From contig JASEJN010000016.1 of assembly GCA_030016385.1 (NCBI GenBank), positions 1 to 56,004 on the forward strand: a stretch of 56,004 bases of DNA, read 5' to 3'. Each line of letters opens with the position of its first letter. Position 1 is the first letter of the stretch. Shown here piece by piece: positions 51,412 to 56,004 of this stretch. The notes beneath the pieces were generated by a model. That model did not search any database and had not been told where the DNA came from. It worked only from the letters and a program-made list of their open reading frames with translations. This DNA comes from Clostridiales bacterium (GTDB lineage: Bacteria > Bacillota > Clostridia > Clostridiales > Oxobacteraceae). Made by a program: the position numbers and the translations under genes.

Positions 51412-54400
51412 TCAACCATTAATACATGTTTCCATTTTTTTTATAGCATCATTTATCATTTCGCGGGTATTTAGAAGCCAACTACTGTCTCTTTCGTATT
51501 CCGTGAATGTGAGTGGACCTGTACGCTCAAGTATTCCCATTACGTAATCCTTTCCTGCAGTACTTTCGAGAAGTTCAAGGGCACAGATATCCTGCATAGC
51601 TTCACGCATTAATTTTAGCCTTATGGAGGTGATAGGTCCATCATCCCCCGGATATACCAGAAAAGCATCGCCAGAAGGGAATGCATGTCCAGCATCTGTT
51701 ACTTTAAATGGATCTATCCTGTACAATGATTTCTGAGAATACCAGTGGTTAAAACCCCAGTGTAAAAATCCATTTATGCCATATTTGTAAAGCTGCATGC
51801 CAATTATCCTCGTCCTTGCTGACGGCATGTTAAAAAATCTGTTGGACAGCTTCTTGTACTCACAGCAGCAATAATAAGCCCATAGGCTTTTGACATGATT
51901 GTCTATAAACGTTCCTATATGCTCCGTCGAAGCTACAGGACAATCTACAAGGCCTTTCTTGTAAAATTCATAATCCGATAGTGCATCCATAACGGGAAAA
52001 TCGGATGATACCAGTTCTCTTGCCTTTTTATAATTTCCTATATCGTCAAGTCCCGGCTCATCTGAAATATGAAAATATACACATGATTCAAGTCCCCGTG
52101 CTCTAATAAATCCCTTAAGTGCTGACATAAATTGGAGTAAAAAGTTGCTGTATTCCTCACCTGTGGCGTCTGTCTCCCAACCGAAAACCTGTTCCACTTT
52201 TCCATCGACCTCTGACATAACCTTAGGTGCATGTTTTGCTCCCCACTGAGTGAACAGATGACAAAATTCAAAGTATTTTATCCCCCTCCCCAGGCAAAGT
52301 TTAACCCACCTGTCCAGAAGCGAGAAATCGAAGCTGTAATTATCTTCTCTTTTTATAACCTTTACAAGCTGCGTTGTCGGCCGTTCCTTACCCACCTCCG
52401 TCTCAAGAGGCGGAGTAAACAAAGGCGTAAGTATCATATTCATTCCATGTTCCACATAGCATTCAATATATTTTTCTATTATTTTAAAATGCTCATCTGA
52501 AAAGGCTTCAACATTATACCATGTAGCAAGGCAATCCGTATAAAACCATTCAGTATGAATAAGCTTTTGCTCTGGAAGAACAGCATCGATTATTTCCAGT
52601 TTAAAAATCCGCGAGTTTAAATATTTTCCTTCCTCGTCGCAAAAAATAATTTTGATCTTATGGACTCCTGGGATAATATCACGAGGAACCTTTACCGTAA
52701 CCCAGAGAGCCTGCCACTGTTTCGGCTGTGCTGAAACATATTCCTTCACAGGATATAATGGATCAGGATAAAGTCCAGGCTCGGTCCGAAGCAAGAATTC
52801 ATCGTGGTCTGGATAACACGGAAGTCCCGAGGGAACAAGGCCAACACTGTAAAGTGATATATTTTCCTTCAGATCCGACTCAATGGATAATAATACTTTT
52901 TTTATAAGTTTCTTTGATCGGTAAGCTATCTGAAACGAAAAATACTCGCCTTTTATAGCTGAAGCCTGAATATGTTCTTCCTGAGGTTCAACATCCGGAA
53001 AGACCTTGAACAGAGAACTCAATATTTTTGTATCGAGATTATCTGACGCTGCAGAAAGGAGCATATTTCTAGAGGCCTCAAAATGTTCTATATTCTCATC
53101 TGCATGGTTAAAGTCCTTCAGGCACCTGGCTGCTATCTCATCAGATAGCTGTTTATTTTTACTCTCTAAAATCTTTAGCAGCTCATAATCCTCGATGCCA
53201 GCTCTCATAGCTTCAAGACGCATGCTGCCCCATGGTCCGTCATTGCCTGGGTAGGTAATATGCGTATCACCGGGAGGAAAAACGAGATTTTTCTGGTTGA
53301 ACGGGTCCTGATCATTGTCACAGAAATTAAATCCCCAGTGCAGGTAACCTTTCAGATTATAGATATAATTTCCCCAATGTAAATATCTCGTTCTGATTAA
53401 CGGCATATCCAAAAGGCGATTCAAATAATAGCCGCCAGGAATACAGCAGGTATAAAACCAAAGTTCATCACCATTTACACGTTTCCTTTCAAACTCGTCC
53501 CTATTCTCCTGATAGTATGCGTTCTTAGGAATCCAGATGTCAACAGAGCCATCCAGGTCACAATATTCAACAGCATCCATAAGCCTTACACCGGGCATGA
53601 ATTTACGCACTATGCCGGAAATGATACGATACTCCGTTGCGCATGCTTTCGTAGGCTCGTCTGCTACATGCTGTACGGTAATATTAAGCCAACCGTTGTT
53701 ATTCAAAAGTTTTCTCCATGCGGTAAGATACTGTGAAATATATTCGTAACCTTCACTTGAAAGAGCCCGTACTGCCTTGCCACAGTAATCGGCAACAAAA
53801 TATGAATCATTAAAATCACGCCTGTATGCGACCGGATTTCCTTCTATATATTTAAATCCAAGGCTCAAATATAACTCGATCAAGCGTTTTGCTCTGTCAA
53901 AATTAAAAATATATCTACCATCTTGAGCCTTTTCTGCAGAAATTACCTCCTTTGGAATCAGGAAATGTGTCTGCCTTATCCTCCGCATAAGCAGCCCATA
54001 TTGCCGTATCATTTTCCAGTGATCTTCAGACCATTTCTTTAAACCATGCTGGGCTGCCATATTGTCAATACTAAACCAGTTGGAAATGTTGAGACTCTCT
54101 TTTTCAGGGATTACTACATCGAATACTTCTATTGAAACAGGGATTTGAGCAATTTTCTCTCCTATTTTTAATTTAAGAACCGATCTATAAATTCCTTCTT
54201 TTAAATCCCTTCCTACCTTAAATGCAATATATAATGCTTCAGTACCTTTCCCTGTTTTTTCATCATCACCAAAAGGTTTCAGCGCATCATAGACCCTGAA
54301 AGGTGCAGAACGTGTTGTATATCCTTTAACAGACTCACCTTCTTCAGCGCAAAAACCAGCCACTCCTGTATTTTTCTCTACATATATATCTATCAAGCGA

Positions 54401-54597
54401 TACATTTCACATTTAATATTTTCAGGACAGTTTATTTCATATTCTATTTTTTTATTAAGTTCAAGCCCATTGAATAAAATCTGACATGATGCATGTCCGG
54501 CTTTTGCAGAAGATAACTTTATTTTGTTTTGCCCAATATTGCTAACAATGCTGTCCGGATACAGCCATTCATTAGCGCTTTTTACTTCAAATTTCAT
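51412..54597 (-). CDS. Tandem double DUF4091/GH123-like glycosidase
   Basis: A 1061-residue protein with two copies of a module of about 530 residues. Each module has a beta-rich N-terminal domain, a barrel with an Asp-Glu pair (VADEP, D313/E314; ISDEP, D846/E847), an LHWGFN motif (419-424; 945-950) and a DUF4091 C-terminal signature (YPGNDGPWGSMR, 449-460; YPGDDGPITSIR, 982-993). In GH123 N-acetylgalactosaminidases the neighbouring Asp-Glu pair performs substrate-assisted catalysis, so both modules may be active. No signal peptide or linker of low complexity is seen. The two modules are well diverged. Substrate unknown; an N-acetylhexosaminide is the natural guess. Confidence 0.82.
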   Translation of the reverse strand: MKFEVKSANEWLYPDSIVSNIGQNKIKLSSAKAGHASCQILFNGLELNKKIEYEINCPENIKCEMYRLIDIYVEKNTGVAGFCAEEGESVKGYTTRSAPFRVYDALKPFGDDEKTGKGTEALYIAFKVGRDLKEGIYRSVLKLKIGEKIAQIPVSIEVFDVVIPEKESLNISNWFSIDNMAAQHGLKKWSEDHWKMIRQYGLLMRRIRQTHFLIPKEVISAEKAQDGRYIFNFDRAKRLIELYLSLGFKYIEGNPVAYRRDFNDSYFVADYCGKAVRALSSEGYEYISQYLTAWRKLLNNNGWLNITVQHVADEPTKACATEYRIISGIVRKFMPGVRLMDAVEYCDLDGSVDIWIPKNAYYQENRDEFERKRVNGDELWFYTCCIPGGYYLNRLLDMPLIRTRYLHWGNYIYNLKGYLHWGFNFCDNDQDPFNQKNLVFPPGDTHITYPGNDGPWGSMRLEAMRAGIEDYELLKILESKNKQLSDEIAARCLKDFNHADENIEHFEASRNMLLSAASDNLDTKILSSLFKVFPDVEPQEEHIQASAIKGEYFSFQIAYRSKKLIKKVLLSIESDLKENISLYSVGLVPSGLPCYPDHDEFLLRTEPGLYPDPLYPVKEYVSAQPKQWQALWVTVKVPRDIIPGVHKIKIIFCDEEGKYLNSRIFKLEIIDAVLPEQKLIHTEWFYTDCLATWYNVEAFSDEHFKIIEKYIECYVEHGMNMILTPLFTPPLETEVGKERPTTQLVKVIKREDNYSFDFSLLDRWVKLCLGRGIKYFEFCHLFTQWGAKHAPKVMSEVDGKVEQVFGWETDATGEEYSNFLLQFMSALKGFIRARGLESCVYFHISDEPGLDDIGNYKKARELVSSDFPVMDALSDYEFYKKGLVDCPVASTEHIGTFIDNHVKSLWAYYCCCEYKKLSNRFFNMPSARTRIIGMQLYKYGINGFLHWGFNHWYSQKSLYRIDPFKVTDAGHAFPSGDAFLVYPGDDGPITSIRLKLMREAMQDICALELLESTAGKDYVMGILERTGPLTFTEYERDSSWLLNTREMINDAIKKMETCING

Positions 54598-54664
54598 AAA
54601 ACAACCCCCTCAGGAATATTATGTATCTCACATAAAAAGAATATATATAAACCTCCATACATAT

Positions 54665-55780
54665 TTATAACCGGATTTCTTTTAGCATATCAATTGCATC
54701 TTTTATTTGCTTCAGTATGGCAGGCTTTGTTTCTACCGTTTGCAAGGATGCATAGATTTTCTGGGCATAGGCAATTGCAGCTTTCAAATTGACTGGTTTA
54801 GGAAATTTTGAATTTAGAACCTTCATGTAATTATTTTTATATATTTTTTGACACACATCTGCGGGCAAAGCAAGTCCCCTTACTTTTATACCACTCCATT
54901 CATTAAAAACATCGTCCGTTTCATAAAACGCACGCATTATTGCTACGGTGTTATAAGCACTTATAACTTTTTCGGCTGGTGACAAATCATCGCCCCACCC
55001 ATTATCAGTTCCGAATATTATCCTATCCTGGTAATGAATAAAAAAGTCATGCCAATTATAACGGTTGGCGCTGAAATTGGCAATCATCTCTCTGCCGGGT
55101 GTGATATCAAAATAAGCAGATGAATGCTTATCCATAAATGCTGCTGCACGCTCAATATCTGTTGACAGAAAATAAAAATGTGCAAAAACAGCTTTTATAT
55201 TTGGAAACCTATTTAGAACATTATCTACTTCTGAATATAACTGTTCAAGAGAAACATAGCTGCTATCTGCATAGCACCATCCCGCCTGTATAACATATTC
55301 AGAACATTTTTCTTTAATCCAATTATCCTCCGGATCACCAACATGCCAGAGCATTGGAATTCCATTTTCTTCTATGTACTTATAATAATCATCATATAAT
55401 GGGGAATCAAGCGGAATATCTATCAATTTTCTTGCAGATGGTTTCCCTTCAATACTTTTAATGCCATCAAAACCCATATCCATAAGTTCCATTGCCTGGC
55501 TCAAAAATGCATGTTTATCTTTTTTAAGACCTGGATAATAATAATCTAATCCCCCATAAGCATAATTGCCTGGATTAAGCGCTTTAAAAAGAATACATAA
55601 TACATTCTGTCCTACGCTATCAGGATCCCACTGAGGAATTGCTGCAACATTAATTGCATCCATGCCGAGCTGTTCCTTAATCGCTGATATGCCTTGAAAT
55701 GTTTGTTTAATACCTGCATTATCAACTCCACGTATATGTATATGGCTATCAATAAACTGGAATTTATTATTTGAGTCCAT
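54665..55780 (-). CDS. Amidohydrolase (metal-dependent hydrolase, TIM barrel)
   Basis: A 371-residue amidohydrolase-2 type protein. The metal motif H-x-H is at DSHIHIRG (H13, H15). Further ligands are likely in LWHVGDPEDNW, AVFAHFYFLS and IIFGTDNGWGDD, the last with the catalytic Asp. Family members hydrolyse lactones or decarboxylate small acids. ATG 55780 follows GGAGG, which is inside the small ORF upstream. It lies 67 nt before the double DUF4091 gene. A lactone- or ring-opening step after sugar release would fit, as inference. Confidence 0.78.
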   Translation of the reverse strand: MDSNNKFQFIDSHIHIRGVDNAGIKQTFQGISAIKEQLGMDAINVAAIPQWDPDSVGQNVLCILFKALNPGNYAYGGLDYYYPGLKKDKHAFLSQAMELMDMGFDGIKSIEGKPSARKLIDIPLDSPLYDDYYKYIEENGIPMLWHVGDPEDNWIKEKCSEYVIQAGWCYADSSYVSLEQLYSEVDNVLNRFPNIKAVFAHFYFLSTDIERAAAFMDKHSSAYFDITPGREMIANFSANRYNWHDFFIHYQDRIIFGTDNGWGDDLSPAEKVISAYNTVAIMRAFYETDDVFNEWSGIKVRGLALPADVCQKIYKNNYMKVLNSKFPKPVNLKAAIAYAQKIYASLQTVETKPAILKQIKDAIDMLKEIRL

Positions 55781-55785
55781 TCTTT

Positions 55786-55860
55786 CTATTCCTCCAAAAA
55801 CTTAATATCTGCGGTCTTTTCCGACAACTCATCATAATCTTTAAAAACATTTATATTCAT
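55786..55860 (-). pseudogene. 24-residue ORF resembling the start of NagB (possible remnant)
   Basis: ATG 55860 follows AAGGAAGG and opens a 24-codon frame ending TAG 55786. The first 18 residues, MNINVFKDYDELSEKTAD, resemble the N-terminus of glucosamine-6-phosphate deaminases (NagB family), but the frame then ends IKFLEE. The end of the ORF contains the ribosome-binding site of the amidohydrolase gene. Either an internal deletion removed most of a nagB-like gene, or this is a small upstream ORF that couples translation. The resemblance is short and could be chance. Confidence 0.45.
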
Positions 55861-55932
55861 AATATCCTTCCTTATATGTAATTCTTATTTAATTAAGTTC
55901 ATTAAATAATTATATATTATAATTAATACTTG

Positions 55933-56004
55933 TTAGTCTATCAGCATCTCATTTAACCTTTTATCCGTTACGATAGATGCCGTCCCTACTATTCCCGGTT
56001 CGGG
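55933..56004 (-). CDS. 3' end of an unidentified gene (partial)
   Basis: The last 23 codons of a minus-strand gene enter from the right edge, ending with TAA at 55933. The visible residues include EPGIVGTASIV and end NEMLID. The glycine-rich run recalls the C-terminus of ROK or BadF-type sugar kinases, but this is too little to assign. It is probably the upstream neighbour of the catabolic cluster. Confidence 0.5.
   Translation of the reverse strand, partial: PEPGIVGTASIVTDKRLNEMLID

Noticed and set aside
1..56004. rRNA, tRNA, prophage or complete insertion sequence
   Set aside because: None of the characteristic genes or structures were seen on either strand.

Overview
This window comes from an endospore-forming, low-GC Gram-positive bacterium of the class Clostridia. 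The evidence is the density of sporulation genes (spoIIM, spo0A, spoIVB, the eight-gene spoIIIA operon, an uninterrupted sigK), the Gram-positive layout asp23-amaP-nusB-folD-xseAB-ispA-dxs-tlyA-nadK-argR-recN, and a large OLE RNA with its protein partner OapA, a pair known mainly from anaerobic or extremophilic Firmicutes. I cannot name the genus. Nearly every gene is on the minus strand; sigK, and perhaps one small ORF at 999-1172, are on the plus strand. I see no rRNA, tRNA, CRISPR array, prophage or intact insertion sequence.

Layout, in the direction of transcription (right to left). (a) 56004-46502 is an accessory catabolic cluster. It holds the end of an unidentified gene, a 24-residue ORF resembling the start of a glucosamine-6-phosphate deaminase, an amidohydrolase, a 1061-residue protein made of two tandem GH123/DUF4091-like modules, a GH3 glycosidase, an MttB-family methyltransferase and a uroporphyrinogen-decarboxylase (MtaA-like) protein. 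None has a signal peptide, so the substrates are probably handled in the cytoplasm. (b) 46051-41141 holds typA, mltG, trmR and a U32 (trhP-like) gene; the last two fit wobble-uridine hydroxylation and methoxylation of tRNA. (c) 41049-40280 is sigK on the plus strand with a SigE-type promoter. (d) 40115-30201 is a complete Gram-positive type IV pilus operon: pilB, pilT, pilC, pilA, pilD, four minor pilins, pilM, pilN, pilO. (e) 29983-26879 holds a TIM-barrel protein, an M24 peptidase, efp and a zinc-ribbon protein.

(f) 26676-21487 is spoIIIAA-AH, building the mother-cell half of the feeding-tube channel. (g) 21387-8802 is the housekeeping run asp23, amaP, DUF2273, nusB, folD, xseA, xseB, ispA, OLE RNA, oapA, dxs, tlyA, nadK, argR, recN. 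The OLE RNA lies between ispA and oapA and is closed by a 9-bp terminal helix. (h) 8610-5011 holds spoIVB, spo0A and cca. The spo0A promoter combines a SigH match with a 0A box inside its -10 region. (i) 4898-148 holds steA, a GT2 glycosyltransferase, a GT4/MraY-like membrane transferase, a DUF3866 protein and spoIIM.

Repeats: a 92-99 bp MITE-like palindromic element occurs in three full copies (two with 8-9 bp target duplications, one inside the pilus operon) and one half copy. A second, shorter AT-rich repeat centred on TTCGAA or TTTGAA occurs four times. Upstream of tlyA there is a gene-free structured stretch that may be a relic of an IS200/IS605-type end. Three SigE-type promoters (spoIIM, spoIIIAA, sigK) share the same 14-nt spacer.
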